From Notamacropus eugenii (taxonomy: Eukaryota; Chordata; Mammalia; Diprotodontia; Macropodidae), in NCBI RefSeq assembly GCF_028372415.1, contig NC_092875.1, positions 34,428,817 to 34,492,816 on the forward strand: a stretch of DNA of 64,000 nt, given 5' to 3'. The notes below the pieces were generated by a model. That model did no database searches. It was not told the origin of the DNA and worked only from the letters and a program-made list of their open reading frames with translations. The position numbers and the translations under genes were made by a program. Numbering within the stretch: the stretch's first letter is position 1; the number at the start of each line of letters is the position of its first letter. Positions 1-12,112 of this stretch are shown one piece after another.

Positions 1-59
1 GGGTATCAATCAGCGTCCCCCCACCCCCCACCCCCGACTTGCAAACATACCTTAACCAA
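1..59. other. Window edge, C-rich stretch
   Basis: Starts in a short C-rich run (positions 17-34). Nothing recognisable before the L1-like sequence begins. Confidence 0.4.
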
Positions 60-440
60 ACAGGAAGAGAAAATTAATGGACCGAATATGCATTTAAAAA
101 TATTAGAAAACCAGCAAATAAACCTAAAATAACAAATGAGGAGGCATTAGAAATTAGAGGGGAAATCGATAAATTAGAAACAAAAAAACCCCATAGAAAT
201 GAGAGGTGGGTTCATTAAAAAGACCAATAAAATTGATCCACCATTAACTAATGTGACTAAAAAGAAAAGAACAGAAAAATCAATAAAAATGGCAAATGAG
301 AATGTGAAGTCCCAGCAAAGACAGGAGAAAAAAAAGAATGAGAATATGTTTTGCTCAGTTACAGCTAACAAAACTGAGAACACAAAAAAAATGGAATATC
401 TTCCAAAACATAAAATGCTAAAATTAGCAGAAGACTAGTC
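60..440 (+). mobile_element. L1 ORF2 fragment (decayed)
   Basis: A-rich plus-strand sequence resembling the L1 ORF2 region between endonuclease and reverse transcriptase: many Lys, Asn and Glu codons and a segment on the way to the RT core. The frame is broken and no ORF covers it all. It probably belongs to the same L1 as 1520-2435, split by later insertions. Confidence 0.55.
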
Positions 441-807
441 AGAGACCTTAAATAACCCAATCTCATAAATGGAAATAGATCTAGCTGTAAGGAAAAAAAA
501 ATCCTGGCCATTGTGGATTCTATGAACCCCTCGCCAAGCCATTTTGAACCCCATCATCTGAGAAAAGCCTAAAACCTGGATTGGCCAATCAGGGAGAGAC
601 TTGGTGGCCCACTCTGAGCTTAATCTACCACAGTCCTTTGTATGCTCTGGCGTAACAGACATGCTTTGCTTTTGCTTGTTGAGTGAATTCCAAATGCCCC
701 TTCCTGTGTCAGCAACTACAAAGCCAGACGAAACTGACCAGGGGCAGTCTTCTGTTTATGACTGTTCATGAGAGGGCGCCTTTAATTGGACAGTAACTTG
801 AATAATG
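441..807. other. Unclassified intergenic sequence
   Basis: Non-repetitive by eye and without a convincing ORF. It ends with the left copy (797-807) of the target duplication of the next SINE. Confidence 0.4.
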
Positions 808-1115
808 CTAGGTGGTACAGTGGATAGAGCACCAGTGCAGGAGTCAGGAGGACCTGAGCTCAAATCTCATCTCAGACACTTGACACTCACTAGCTATGTG
901 ACCTTGGGCAAGTCACTTAACCCCAATTGCCTTATCCTGGGTCATCTCCAGTCATCCTGATGGATATCTGGTCACTGGATTCAGATGGCTCTGGAGGAGA
1001 AGTGAGGCTGGTGACCTGCACAGTCCTCCCTCACTCAAAACAAAGTCAAGTGCAAGTCATGTCATCATTTCTCTGATGGCACGGTCTTCTTCGGCAACGA
1101 AGGATAAACACACAT
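808..1115 (+). mobile_element. tRNA-derived SINE, long-body family, with TSD
   Basis: The head has a tRNA-like B-box region followed by the CORE-like phrase of marsupial SINEs (gtgacc-tgggcaagtcactta). The tail ends in cggcaacgaaggataaacac. An 11-bp direct duplication (cttgaataatg) flanks it at 797-807 and 1116-1126, so the limits are firm. The element at 26935-27243 is the same family on the other strand. Confidence 0.85.
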
Positions 1116-1126
1116 CTTGAATAATG

Positions 1127-1519
1127 GGACTTTTTCTTATCTTGGTATTTTATGGACATATGTATGCTATATATAGTCACGTTAATGACAGAAAAAACAT
1201 AGACATCCTGGATCTGTAATTTCAATTGACATCTTGATATTCTCTTATTGCATTTACAATCTATCCAGTTAAGAAATTCCTTTCTCATCTTATGGTTAAC
1301 ACCTATGGAGACTATAATTTTGGCTGACACAGGCATCCTGAGCAAAGAAGGGAGAGAGGAGTGAGAGGGTATTGCTCTGAAGATATAAGGTCCCCTTTGT
1401 CTACCTGTTCTTGGGCTCATTTTTTACAATGAACTCCCACGCATATATTTATATGCATGCTCTGCCAGCTCTGAGAGAAATAAACATATACATGAAGCCT
1501 AATTTTGTTTCTCCTTCTT
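1127..1519 (+). mobile_element. LTR-like repeat, copy 1
   Basis: The section around 1305-1350 (ggagactataattttggctg) matches the reverse complement of 23325-23365, and similarity continues over a few hundred bases. AATAAA occurs near 1480. The opposite-strand copy and the polyadenylation signal suggest a solo LTR, but I cannot define its ends or class. Confidence 0.4.
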
Positions 1520-2435
1520 AGAATGAACTCAGTGCTTCACAGGTTATTCTCAAAAATTGAGAATCATTTTTATGAGACAAATATATTCCAGATACCTAAA
1601 GTAGAGAAAGATAAAACAAAAGAAACCTACAGGACAATATCATTAATTAACAGACTTGAAAAATTTGAACAAAATCCTATCAAACAGACTACAGAAATTT
1701 ATCCAAGAAATCATTCATTATGATCAAGTGAGATTTATGCCAGGGATGTACAAATGGTTCAACATTAGGAAAATAATATGATTAATCATTAAAAATGATT
1801 AATCACATTTTTTATACTAAAACAAACAAACCCCTACAAGGTATAGGCTTAAAAGGGAACTTTTCAAGCTATCAAGAAAGCATCTATCTAAAACCCAAAG
1901 CAAGTATTATATAAAATGGAAATTCACTAGAATTCTTTCCATAAATTCACGAGTAAAGCAAAGATACCCACTCTCCCCACTATTAATTACTCTGCTAGGA
2001 GACATAATACATATGATGAATACAAAGAAGCATGGAGAGATCTATATGAATTAATATGGAGTGATGTCAGCAGAGCCAAGCAAACAATATTCACCGTAAT
2101 TACAACAATGTAAGTAGAACAACAAAACACCAAAAAATCAAAAGTAAATATGACAAAATTATAAAAAACAAGCAGGAATCAAAGGAAGAGATAGGAGAAG
2201 ACACTCCCCACCCACCTGTTCACAGAGATAGGTAGTCCACAGGTGTTACACATTATACATGTTTTCAGACTTTTTCAACTTATCCATCAATTGTGCCGAT
2301 TTTTTTCCTCTTAGAAAAATACTATTTGTTATATGAGATGGATCTCTGGGAGGAGGAGGGGGAAGGATGCCTGGGATAATTATGTTGTAAGAAACAGAGA
2401 CATCAATAAAAATTAATTTTAAGAATAAAGGGAAA
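1520..2435 (+). mobile_element. L1 ORF2/3' end fragment (decayed)
   Basis: Around 1590-1790 the plus strand reads like the L1 reverse transcriptase core (palm entry and the his-asp-gln phrase). After about 2000 it resembles the marsupial L1 ORF2 C-terminus and 3' UTR (gaagcatggagagatc...). Internal deletion and stops make it non-functional. Confidence 0.6.
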
Positions 2436-2779
2436 AAAGGCACAGGTGGGAGGAATCCTAGAACAGGGAATGTCAGCTCTGCGAGAGCCCTTAGAACAGG
2501 GAATGTCAGTTCAGGACAGAGACTTCAAAGCAAAGTGGACAGAGCCATGAGCTTGGTGAATTCAAATACTTTAGGAACCCTCGCAGAGTCTCAGTTTTCT
2601 CATATGTACAGTAGAAATAATCTCTTTAATGCCTCCCCCACAGGTTTGTTGTGAGACTTAAACAGGACAATGTACAAGAAAGCACTTTGCGAACATAAAA
2701 GCATCCTATGAATATCAGCTATTAATATTATTTGTATTATGATATGATATGATATTTACTATGATAATAGTTATTATAT
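2436..2779. other. Unclassified intergenic sequence
   Basis: Contains a short local duplication (cctagaacagggaatgtcag, near 2456 and 2490) and a MIR-like stretch around 2590-2700. No gene signal. Confidence 0.35.
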
Positions 2780-3050
2780 CACTGAATGTCAGAATGGAAA
2801 GAGAGTCCTGGTGTAAAGCTCTCTCATCCAAGCCATACCTGGAAAAAACCCTGGTCAGAGCCAACAGGTGGCTATCCAGCCTTTGTTTGAAGATATCCAG
2901 ACATCCAAGATACATGAGGCACTCCATTCCATTTGAGGATGCTCTAATTGGTTTGGGGTTTTTTTTTCCTGAGGTTTTACTGATTCCTATTTTTTTGCAC
3001 CAAATATTTCCCCAATCTATACACTCCCTCTCCATCACCATGAATTTTCC
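2780..3050 (-). mobile_element. CR1/L2-like LINE fragment
   Basis: Resembles the widespread amniote CR1-type repeat in the orientation where it reads 'cctttgtttgaagatatccag...cattccattt'. It is diverged. Open frames on both strands here are chance products. Confidence 0.4.
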
Positions 3051-3364
3051 CTTTAAATAATTTTTTTAACTGACGTCAAAATCAATTAGACAAAACCAAC
3101 GGAGGCCTGATTTGACAGCATGTCCATTCCTACAATAGCTCACCTCTATACCTAAATGAGAGAAATGCATTTCATCATCTGTTCTAGGGAAGCGCAACTA
3201 ACTATTGTAAATACTTTTACTATTATTTTCATTTACATTACTGTGATCGCTTTGGGTATTTTATTCTCCTGGGTCTGTTCCCTTAACTCTGCATCAATTT
3301 GTACAAGACCTCCCAAATTTCTCTGAACTTCTCATATATTCATAATTTCATTCAGCGGTCAATT

Positions 3365-3485
3365 CCTCAATCCATAGGCATTTACTAAGCCCCTTCCTGT
3401 GTCAAATACTCTGGTGATAAGAGCTGGGTATCCCAAGACAAAATAGAACAGACCCTGCCTCTCAAGGATTGTGAGGGACTTTAAA
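3365..3485 (-). mobile_element. L2 3' end, antisense
   Basis: Matches the reverse of the L2 tail: cattta-taagccccttcctgtgtcaaatactctggtg, then 'gaccctgcctctcaaggattgtgaggg'. Confidence 0.55.
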
Positions 3486-3709
3486 TTCCAGGGTGCTTAC
3501 TATTTGATCATAGAGGCATTAGAGAGTCATTGGAGTTTCTTGAGCTGGGATATGACATGATCAGAATTTTTGGAGGGGAGGGGGAAATCAAATTTCTGGC
3601 AGTTGACTGAAGTGAATTAGGGAGACTATTACTTGAATTAGTGGGTGGTCACTGTGTGAATAAAAAGGAGAGAAGAAACGACACTAAGACACTTAACCAC
3701 ATATAATTG
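3486..3709. other. Unclassified intergenic sequence
   Basis: Resembles short marsupial interspersed repeats ('attagagagtcattggagtttcttgagctgggatatgacatg'), but I cannot name a family. Confidence 0.3.
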
Positions 3710-3870
3710 TTAACTGTGTGACCCTGGGCAAGTCACTAATCCTATTTGCCTCAGTTTCCTTATCTGTAAAATGAGCTGGAGAAGGGAATGGCAACCAGTT
3801 TTGCCAAGAAAATCCCAAATGAGATCACAAAGCATTAGACATGACTGCAAAATGACTAACAACTAAGTAT
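3710..3870 (+). mobile_element. CORE/MAR-type SINE, 3' part
   Basis: Begins at the tgtgaccctgggcaagtcac core and runs through 'ctgtaaaatgagctggagaagg' to the usual 'gacatgactg' tail. The tRNA head is missing. Confidence 0.75.
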
Positions 3871-4439
3871 GAGATTAAAATTGATCCCATGTAATTTATT
3901 TATTGATCCTATTTATAAGTAATTGATTTTGTTCTGCAATTGCTTAAATCATGGTTCTTTGTCTTTGAATTGGACATCTGGTCTATAATAGATTATGTTT
4001 AAAAATCCATCCCTTCTTGCCTTGGCAGACAGCATGACCCTGTTAATAAAGGCTATCTTGTGTGCAGATTTGCCTCAGTTTACCTTTTTGTCAAATTTCA
4101 CTTGAGACAAGTAGAATCACTGGGTCAATAGGTAGGAACACACTTTTCCCCCATAATTACTCATTATTTTCCAGAATGACTAGACCAATTTCCAGCAAAG
4201 TGTATTAATGAGCCAGTCTTCCCACAGTCCCTCAAAAATCCACTATTTTTGTCTTTAATCATTTTTGACAATTTTATGGGCATTATAAACCTCATTCTTG
4301 TTGGTGCTTTGGTGCATTTTCTTGTAGTTCTTTATAGTTTGGAATTCTTTTTTTTTTTTTTTTTTTTACAATTGTTGATATCATTTTACCACATATCTAC
4401 CGAGAAGTGGGATAGCTTTAGTTATTGTTAAAAACAAAA
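3871..4439. other. Unclassified AT-rich sequence
   Basis: AT-rich. Parts of 4100-4390 resemble the L1/L2 3' ends found antisense elsewhere, and a poly-T run lies at 4347-4367. No gene. Confidence 0.3.
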
Positions 4440-4640
4440 TAACTTTCTATAGAATCCTTGAAGGGGAACTTAGAGGCCACCCAGTACAGCCCTCTTTTTT
4501 CAGATGAAGACACTGAGGTACAGAGAGGTTAGTGACTTGCTCACTAACTAGTAAGGGTCACAGAACTAGTAAGTCTCTGAGACAGGATTGGAACTCAGGT
4601 CTTCTCGATTACCAATACAGCACTTTATCCACTTCTCCAA
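4440..4640 (-). mobile_element. MIR-like SINE, antisense
   Basis: Reads as reverse MIR: 'cagatgaagacactgaggtacagagaggttagtgacttgctc' followed by 'ggattggaactcaggtcttc'. Confidence 0.65.
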
Positions 4641-4815
4641 AACCATCTAATGTGGGGGTGAGTGTAGTAGGTCTTTGAATAATTGGTTTCCACTTCAGCC
4701 CTTAGGTGTAGTCACAGAGAGCAAAGGGTAAATAGCAGAGGGAATGAGGTATTCATGCATTAATGAGGTTTCACTAACTGTATAGATGCCTAAAGAAGTC
4801 TCAGATATTTTCTAA

Positions 4816-5085
4816 TGGCAGCTAGGTGGCTAGCTGGATAGAATCCTGCACCTAGAGAGTAGAAGACCAGAGTTCAAATCCAGCCTTTGATACTTATTAG
4901 CAGTGTCATCCTGATATAAGTTACTTTACTTGAGACCAGGTTCTCTCTCTCAGCCTGAGTTCCCTCATCTGTAAAATGGGGATAATAATTATCCCTACCT
5001 CCTGGGGTTGTTGTGAGGATCAAATGTGATATCTGTAAAATATTTTGCAGACCTTAAAATGCTATATAAATGGTAGATCTTTCTC
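4816..5085 (+). mobile_element. MIR/CORE-type SINE
   Basis: The tRNA-like head 'gcagctaggtggctagctgg', the CORE region and the 'ctgtaaaatggggataataat' tail with 'ttgttgtgaggatcaaatg' follow MIR order, with substitutions. Confidence 0.65.
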
Positions 5086-5924
5086 CCCCAACTTCTCAAA
5101 ATGTCTTTAGGGTTGGACTGTTTAGCTATTTTAAGGGCCTCTAGGGATTTGGCCAATTTTTAGCTAGTCTATCCTAAACTCTCCTTCCAATGGAGAGAAA
5201 TGTTTTCACATATTACCTCTGCTTTCTGTCCTTCACTTTGTTTGACTACACCAAAAAAAGTGGAAAAAAAAAGGAAAGGAAAGAAAGGGATAGAAATCAA
5301 AGACCAGCTACCTCCCTACTGTGATACTGAGCTGAAATTGGCCTCCCTTCAATTTCTACCCACTGCCTCCTTCTGCTTTCTGGAGACAAGAAGAACTAAC
5401 ATAATCCTCTTTTAAGCTTTTACCAAAATTTCCTATTTTTGTTCCTATTTTTTAAAAATTTTTACTATGAATCTGACAAACACTTAAAAAAACTCAAAGT
5501 AGAGAAGAGAAAGAAAATTATATGTGAAATTATACTATATACAGCTTGTGTTTTTTTTAAATGTACATAAGAAATTCAAGCTGTTATTTTGAAAGTTGGC
5601 CTGCTTATTTGTGTTTCTTTCTGATCTTTTTTCCTTTTTTTCTTTTCTTTTTCAGAAATATCATTATTAGCTCTCATAAGAAAACCCTTCTCCCTCTTGG
5701 AAAAAAAAGAAAAAGAAAACACTTGTAACCAATAAGCAGAGTAAGCTTTCTCTTCCTTGTAGATCCCTAAGCTCCTGTGGCCCTGTCCTTTGACTGGCAA
5801 GTTCCCCCCCATTTTGAAGAAATGTCCAAGTCAGTCACACTCATTCAACTCCTCTCTCAGCTCTGCTCCCTCCTCTATAGATTTCCCCACTGTGTGAGCA
5901 TCTCCTCTTCTACCTCACCCTCTC
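5086..5924. other. Unclassified intergenic sequence
   Basis: 5320-5415 resembles the CR1-like repeat ('caatttctacccactgcctcc'). 5630-5720 is a T/A-rich tract. No coding or RNA gene seen. Confidence 0.3.
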
Positions 5925-6105
5925 TGCCTCCACCCCTTTCAGCTCCCTTTATGTGGTGTCTTCTCCCATCAGAATGTAAGATCCTTGAGGGCAGGGAATT
6001 GATTCTCTTTTTGCTTATATTTGTATTCTCCAGCCCTTAGCACTGGTAGATAGCATGGTACAACTGTCAAGCACTCAATGAATGATTATTGACTTGACTT
6101 GACAA
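5925..6105 (+). mobile_element. L2 3' end
   Basis: 'gaatgtaagatccttgagggcaggga' plus 'ctccagcccttagcac' and a 'caatgaatgattattgact' tail is the classic L2 terminus. Confidence 0.7.
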
Positions 6106-6364
6106 AAAAAATATGAATACTAGACTTCATATTTTAGGCACAATTCTTCCAGAAATTATTTTAATTAATTTATCTTTATCCTAAATTCAAATATTTCTAA
6201 CTTAGAGAGAGAGATGGCCCAATGGACAAAGCCTATCATGCCCTCAGAAATATCTCTCCAACATGAGGTATTTGGAAGTAACATTTATAAGAATAATTTC
6301 TCTTCTATCCGTTTAATAATTATTCAGTGACTAATTATCTGAAAAGTATTCCCTATTCGCCTCC

Positions 6365-6590
6365 GATATTCTTTCATTTCTATCTCTCTCAACCCAATGC
6401 CATCTTATACAACTGACCCCAACCTATCTCTCCAGGCTCACTGGGCATTTTGCAATCCAGTCAAAGTTATCTTCTTGTTCCACAGATTCTATTGCCTATC
6501 TCCATATATTTTCATTGATTGTACATCATGCCTGGAATGCATTCTTTCCTTACATTTGTTTCTTGGACTCCCTATCTTTCTTTAAAATTC
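6365..6590 (+). mobile_element. L2 internal fragment
   Basis: Diverged L2 ORF/3' sequence ('catgcctggaatgcattctttcc ... ttcttggactcc'), ending in T-rich sequence. Confidence 0.45.
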
Positions 6591-6664
6591 AGTTAAGAAA
6601 TTTTTTTTATATATAAAAAAAGTATCTATCTAAAACCAAAATTTTTTTTAGTTTAGCCATTTTT

Positions 6665-6898
6665 CAGTAATGTCCCACTTACTGTGACCACTTTTCAGGT
6701 TTTCTTGGAAAAGATAGTAGAGTGATTTGCCATTTAATTCTCCAGCTTATTTTAAAGCTGAGGAAACTGGGGCAAACAGGGTTAAGTGACTTGCCAAGGG
6801 TCACACCACTAGTAAATGTCTGAAGCTGGATTTGAACTCAGGTCTTCCTGACTACAGGCCTGGAGCTTTATCCACTGCATCACCTGGCTGCCCAATGG
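6665..6898 (-). mobile_element. CORE/MAR-type SINE
   Basis: Reverse orientation: 'ggttttcttggaaaagatag', then 'gaggaaactggggcaaacagg', 'gtgacttgccaagggtcaca', 'tgaactcaggtcttcctgac', ending in 'cacctggctgccca'. Nearly complete. Confidence 0.8.
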
Positions 6899-7344
<446 letters not shown>

Positions 7345-7350
7345 TCAAGC
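7345..7350 (+). repeat. Target duplication, left (tcaagc)
   Basis: The six bases tcaagc before the 5' LTR recur at 14819-14824 directly after the 3' LTR. A 6-bp duplication is typical of ERV2/betaretrovirus-like integrases. Confidence 0.9.
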
Positions 7351-7733
7351 TGTTGAGGGCCAGGATGGAGTGTGGTTGACAAGTTCAGGATAGACCTTCA
7401 GAGAAACTCTTCTTTGAGACTGTACTTATTATCATCTGGAATGGCTCCATACCCCCCAGATGTTGCTGTCTCCCTGAGACAAACCAGAGAACTACAGAAA
7501 ACAAGGGATATATAAAATAGATGCTCTCTAGGCTAACAGTCTTTAAGATAATAAGACTGACCACATCAGTAGGAGAGGAGATGAGCAGAATGTCATATAG
7601 GCTTGCAGTTTCTGTCTATAAATACCTTGACCCTCAGATCAATAAACGGAATTGGTCTACCTTTTCCCACCTCCCGTGTCTATCTTCTTCACCACATCAC
7701 AAAGCCATGTGGGGACGCAGGCCATCCACTGCA
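7351..7733 (+). repeat. ERV2 5' LTR
   Basis: 383 bp, starting TGTTGAGGG and ending ACTGCA. A TATA-like box (TATAAATA) lies at 7617-7624 and a polyadenylation signal AATAAA at 7641-7646. It matches the 3' LTR at 14459 and the solo LTR at 46858. Confidence 0.93.
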
Positions 7734-7735
7734 TA

Positions 7736-7753
7736 TGGCGCCCCAACAGGGAC
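7736..7753 (+). promoter_or_regulatory. Primer binding site, tRNA-Lys type
   Basis: tggcgccccaacagggac lies two bases after the LTR. It differs by one base from the complement of the tRNA-Lys3 3' end, the primer commonly used by betaretroviruses and lentiviruses. Confidence 0.9.
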
Positions 7754-7830
7754 CTGATCCAGGAAATGGATTTGTCTTTTGGTGATAGTGGCCCCCTTGG
7801 AAAGGAATTCTGAGTTGTGACAAAGCAAAG

Positions 7831-7840
7831 AAGGTAAGGG
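7831..7840 (+). promoter_or_regulatory. Candidate major splice donor
   Basis: AAG/GTAAGG in the leader, about 80 bases after the primer site and before the gag start, is where retroviruses place the donor for env mRNA. Sequence-only inference. Confidence 0.5.
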
Positions 7841-8018
7841 GAAGTCTCGAAGAACCCTTGCAGGGCCGTTTCACTTTGTCCAAAGTTCACACAGACACAG
7901 TAAAATCTCAGCAATTACAGGCTTATGGGGAGAATTTACTGTGATAACAGAATCAAAAGGTAGATTCTGTTCATAAGAAATCAATACTGACAGGTAAATA
8001 GCAAAAGTAAGGTTAACA

Positions 8019-8525
8019 ATGGGTCAGATACTTTTTAAGGGCAGAAACACTCAAATAGAGGTGGATGAAGAGGAGGAAGGGGGAGAAGAGGTGGACTCCT
8101 TGTCAGAGGAACCCTTAGCACCCCCAGAACCCTCGGCTTCCACAGAGCCACCATTCTCTACTCCTCCAGAAAGGAGAAAACCAGCAGGTTCTTTATCCAA
8201 GGCTCATCTTCAGCCTATATGGCAGCAGCCCCCTAAATTGCCAGTGATAGAAACCCCAGATCCCAATAACCCGGGAGGATTTGCAAGAGAATTCACCCCT
8301 CTGGATTTTAAATTTTTACAGGAATTAAAACAAGGGGCAATTAGTTATGGACCATGTAATCCTTACATTCAGTCTCTTCTAGACAGCATTTCTCAGAGAG
8401 CCCTGTGTCCCACTGATTGGTGTAATTTAGATAAAATCACTCTTGAAGGAGATTACTTAATGTGGAAATTTGAATTTCACAAAGTATGTTTGGAACAAAG
8501 TAAAAGGAATCAAGCCATAAGTTGA
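8019..8525 (+). pseudogene. gag: gag remnant (matrix-deleted, capsid N-terminus)
   Basis: A 168-codon ORF. Residues 1-3 are Met-Gly-Gln, giving the Gly2 that retroviral Gag uses for N-myristoylation. Residues ~14-32 are strongly acidic and ~33-75 are Pro-rich. From about residue 77 the sequence follows the betaretroviral capsid N-terminal domain: an Asp-Pro-Asn-Asn-Pro-Gly turn, a LQELKQ helix, the YGPCNPY loop, and a final GDYLMWKFEF helix. A normal matrix of roughly 100 residues does not fit in the space before the acidic region, so matrix is almost wholly lost. A TGA ends the frame inside capsid. In its intact form this is a virion structural protein; this copy cannot make one. Confidence 0.85.
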
Positions 8526-9389
8526 ATTTGTGCAGAGGATTTTTGAAAATCTTTTCTCAGTTTTTGAATTATTTTTTATTGTCTGTATATGTATTCTGTC
8601 TCTTATGTTCTGTGTCAGTGTGTTTGTGTGTTAATCTCTTTCCCATGTCTTCTCTCTTTCCTTCCCCCTCATCCCTTCTCTCTGATGACTGCAGCATCAG
8701 GGAAGAGTATGGGAAAAAGAAAGAGAGAAACTAATCTTATATCGCTAAAGGCAGTTTCAGATAAGGTATACAAGGAAATAATGCATGTGCAGTTTTAAGG
8801 AAAGCATAAAAGTTTTGGAAAGTTGTTAGTAAAATTTTCTCTCTCTTTCTACCTTCTAACCCTGGCCAGATTGGGAAGGTGGAGAGAAAGACAAGAAGAA
8901 ATCAGGGAAGTTTTTTCCCTGTATCAGAGAGGCAGTCTGACTAGCATTTTAATTATCTCATGCCTCATCTAAAAGAGAAAAGTTTTTGTGTAATGGGAAA
9001 TAACCAAAAAGTAGTTATTCTGGTCATATTTTAAATGAAACATGTCACTCCTAATTGAATGTTTAAGACAGGTCAGAATTTGTTATATTATTTGGCACTA
9101 AGGCAAATTGGAAAAATGCATAGATCTGAAAAAGACACCTCAGCAGAGATAAAGCTTTTGAACTCTCCAGTAGAACAGAGGGGACTTGGTGCCACTGGAT
9201 AGTTGTCCAGAAGTCTCCTTCACTTCAGCTGATAGACTCAAAAGGCCTCTTTTTCAAAGAAGTTCTTAAGGAGTGGACACAGAAGTAAAATTTACTTGAG
9301 TAAAGGTTAGAACCATTAACATTTTTTTTGCCCTGCAGTCCCAATATATCATTCAGCTAGGACTACAGTGAATTGTATCTCTTATCATC
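8526..9389 (+). other. Provirus interior, no recognisable coding
   Basis: A T-rich segment follows the gag stop. I see no nucleocapsid zinc knuckles, protease or RT motifs in any frame. Confidence 0.5.
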
Positions 9390-9393
9390 CCAG

Positions 9394-9918
9394 TGTTGAC
9401 CTGAAAACTTGGTTAGAGAGAAAAGACAATAGGCTAAATGCATACATTTTATGATTTAATTAATTAATCAATTTCCTATTAAAGACAACGGTAACATAAT
9501 GCATTATGGAGCCAGAAATGTTCTGGCTACCCAGTGCAGAAATCTTCTGGCTTACATACATTTTGCTGTGAGAAAGGAACTCTCCTAATTAAGCAAACCA
9601 TAAATTCAGTAAGACAGGACAATTAACAAAGCAATGTTGGTCAGGCCTTGAGATTCCAGCTGGGTAAGAAAATCCCACCAGGCTTCCTGTCCTAAACAGG
9701 CCTTTGAAGTTGTTATCTTAACAGAGTTTGACAAAGCTGAAGCTACAACCCAGGCCTTATCACTAAGATGCCAGAAAAAGGGTCTGGTAAGGAAGTCCCA
9801 TTTGCTTGACATCAAAAGGCATCCTCTAAGTTAAACAAAGGGGACTATTAGGTTCAGGCTCTTCTTAATTCAAACTTTGGCCCTTATTAAAGTCTAAAAT
9901 TTATATTAAACATTATCA
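9394..9918 (+). mobile_element. Solo LTR, family B, copy 1
   Basis: 525 bp starting TGTTGACCTG and ending ATTATCA, flanked by the 4-bp duplication ccag (9390-9393 and 9919-9922). Its partner is at 12520-13133. Four-base duplications suggest a class I (gammaretrovirus-like) origin. Strand is set by the TG...CA alignment with copy 2 and is otherwise arbitrary. Confidence 0.85.
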
Positions 9919-9922
9919 CCAG

Positions 9923-12112
9923 ATTAGATCAAGGGAAGAGAATGCTAAAAAATAGTAGGGAATTTAATTTACCCTCCCCAAGGGTAAGGGTTGGGTCACA
10001 GCAGTACGAGATCACAAGCCAACCAGCCCCTACATTTAGTAAGCCCAGTCTTCTATTAATAATATTTATATGTGATGGTTTGGAAATATAATTAATGACA
10101 CCTAAGGTTCACTATTTGTGTTACTGTTGTGCTTCTAAAATGTTCTAGTCTTGTATTGTAAAAATTGAGTAACCCCTGCAATCCAGAAACAGTTAGAGAA
10201 ACCAATTTCTAATCTGAATTTTGTTGAAACTAAAAGATGTTGGGAAAATTGTGTAAAACCAGTTATGTTATCTTAAATTTTATCAATCCTGCTAACTTTG
10301 TCTTATAATGTTTTGGTTTTTGTAATTGTCATTTAGAAAACCAGGTATTGTCACCTTTGCCTGTTAAAGAAGTTTCAGGTAAAACCATTTGGCTAAAAAG
10401 TTATTTGGAGTTACTGTTTTAATGCTAAACCTAAAATTGTTCATTGATTACTGTATGTAGAAAGAAAGGAATTCAATGAAAACTTTGTGTAGATCTGCCC
10501 ATTCAGAACAGTCCTCCTGTCTGCTTGGGGGTTGGCAGGCATGGATGCAGTACCACCAAACTCCTTTATTTTGTAAAATGGCTAAGGCCCCTGGGAAACC
10601 ATCCCTCTAGGTACTGTCATCCACCCTGAGAAAGAAACTTGATTGGCTTATGCAAATTATAAACAATGAATAGGACTTGCTCAGAAGTTGTAATAAATGG
10701 AGAGGATTTTTGGCAATTGGCTTTTACATCTGGATTTAAACTTGAAAAGGAAAGATCTTAATGGGATTCCCTTATGCATATGAATCCTGCTTACTATAAC
10801 TCCATGAGAATAGGAATGACTATGTGGCTCTGAGCTGATGAGTGAGTTTTGCTGTTTAAGGGGAAAGACATTTGAGACCATAAATATTTTTGTTTTGAGT
10901 TTGAATTTGGGTGTGGTTGTTTGCAATCAGTATCTGAGAGAAATACCACAAGCTACTCAAAGGGAATATTTCCCACCTGACTATTCCTGAGTCTGCCTAC
11001 GAAATAGATACTACATAATTGGAGAATTTTACTCTTATCTGAATTCAAACAAAGTCAAGGATGTTTTATTCTGTCATATTTACTATGTCACATGTCCCTG
11101 TTTTCTATAGCAAATCTATGATCAATAGCAAGTGATCAACAAAACATGTGAGCCCCTTTTGTGTAATCTTACTGGGAAATCCAATATTATTTTTATCTGA
11201 AATTAGAACATGTTCAGCAATCTAAGTAAACTACTTAAGACTCACCTAAGATGTCCCCATTGTTTACAAGAATTTTATAAGCAGTATTTTTCTGTAATCA
11301 GTCTCTTACTGTTATCAATGTGAGAGTATACATTGCACCTTTTTCACTAAAGCATGTTGTGTTATCTAGACTTAAGGACATTTTCATACCAACTAAGCTT
11401 TAATGGATTTTAATTTTTAAGGTTTATTTTTGTTTCAAAGTAAAAAGAGAACTATTATTTTAAAGGTTTTCAACTTTCTTTATAAAAGTATAGTGACTAT
11501 TAACATCAGGACAAATTTTAAACTGTTTTAAAACAAAAGAAAACACTTTTAGAAGAACACAATTTAATTTCTAAAAGTTTTTCTTCCAGAGTAAATGTAA
11601 TCAGAGAAGGAGAAACTAGCCTGTGAAACAATGATGTACATCTATTCAGTTGTAAGGTTCAAGTTTGAAATCTCTTTTGTTTTAAGACAATACAGTTATG
11701 CTAGTGAAGAGTGGTAACTTGTGAGCTATCTTGTCTATGGTAATCTTGCCACTTAACCTGGTTTTTCATACTCAAATTTGTAGCCAGGCCTTCCTGAATC
11801 TTCCCACTTAATCTGGCCTTTCATATTCAAATCTGTTGCCCTTGGCCTAGCCTGGCCTTCCTTTGTCTGTTATGCCAGGGAAATTGTCTTTTATTTATAT
11901 TCCTTTTGTGCCTGTTTGGTCTTTGTCTAACCTCCAAGCCAGGTTTGTCTTTTCCAGAATGCAAGCCATCAACTTCCAGATAACTGCTCAGGCTATGTAC
12001 CTCTTGAACAGGACCCATCGAGGCAGGGACAGCTCTACATCCAATCTCAGCAGGAAGCAATTTCAGAAGTTGAGACCTTCATCCCTTACCCCAAAAGATG
12101 TGGAGTCCCATC
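9923..12112 (+). other. Provirus interior 'stuffer', unrecognised
   Basis: About 2.2 kb of AT-rich DNA where pol should be. The open frames are short and match no retroviral domain I know. It may be foreign sequence captured by a non-autonomous element, or pol decayed past recognition. The ORF at 11863-12141 runs into the pol remnant in another frame and is probably chance. Confidence 0.45.

Noticed and set aside
806..1115. SINE head as a true tRNA gene
   Set aside because: It carries a SINE body and flanking target duplication and lacks a clean cloverleaf.
2749..3060. Open frames on both strands over 2715-3060
   Set aside because: They overlap a CR1/L2-like repeat; mirrored ORFs of this sort are chance.
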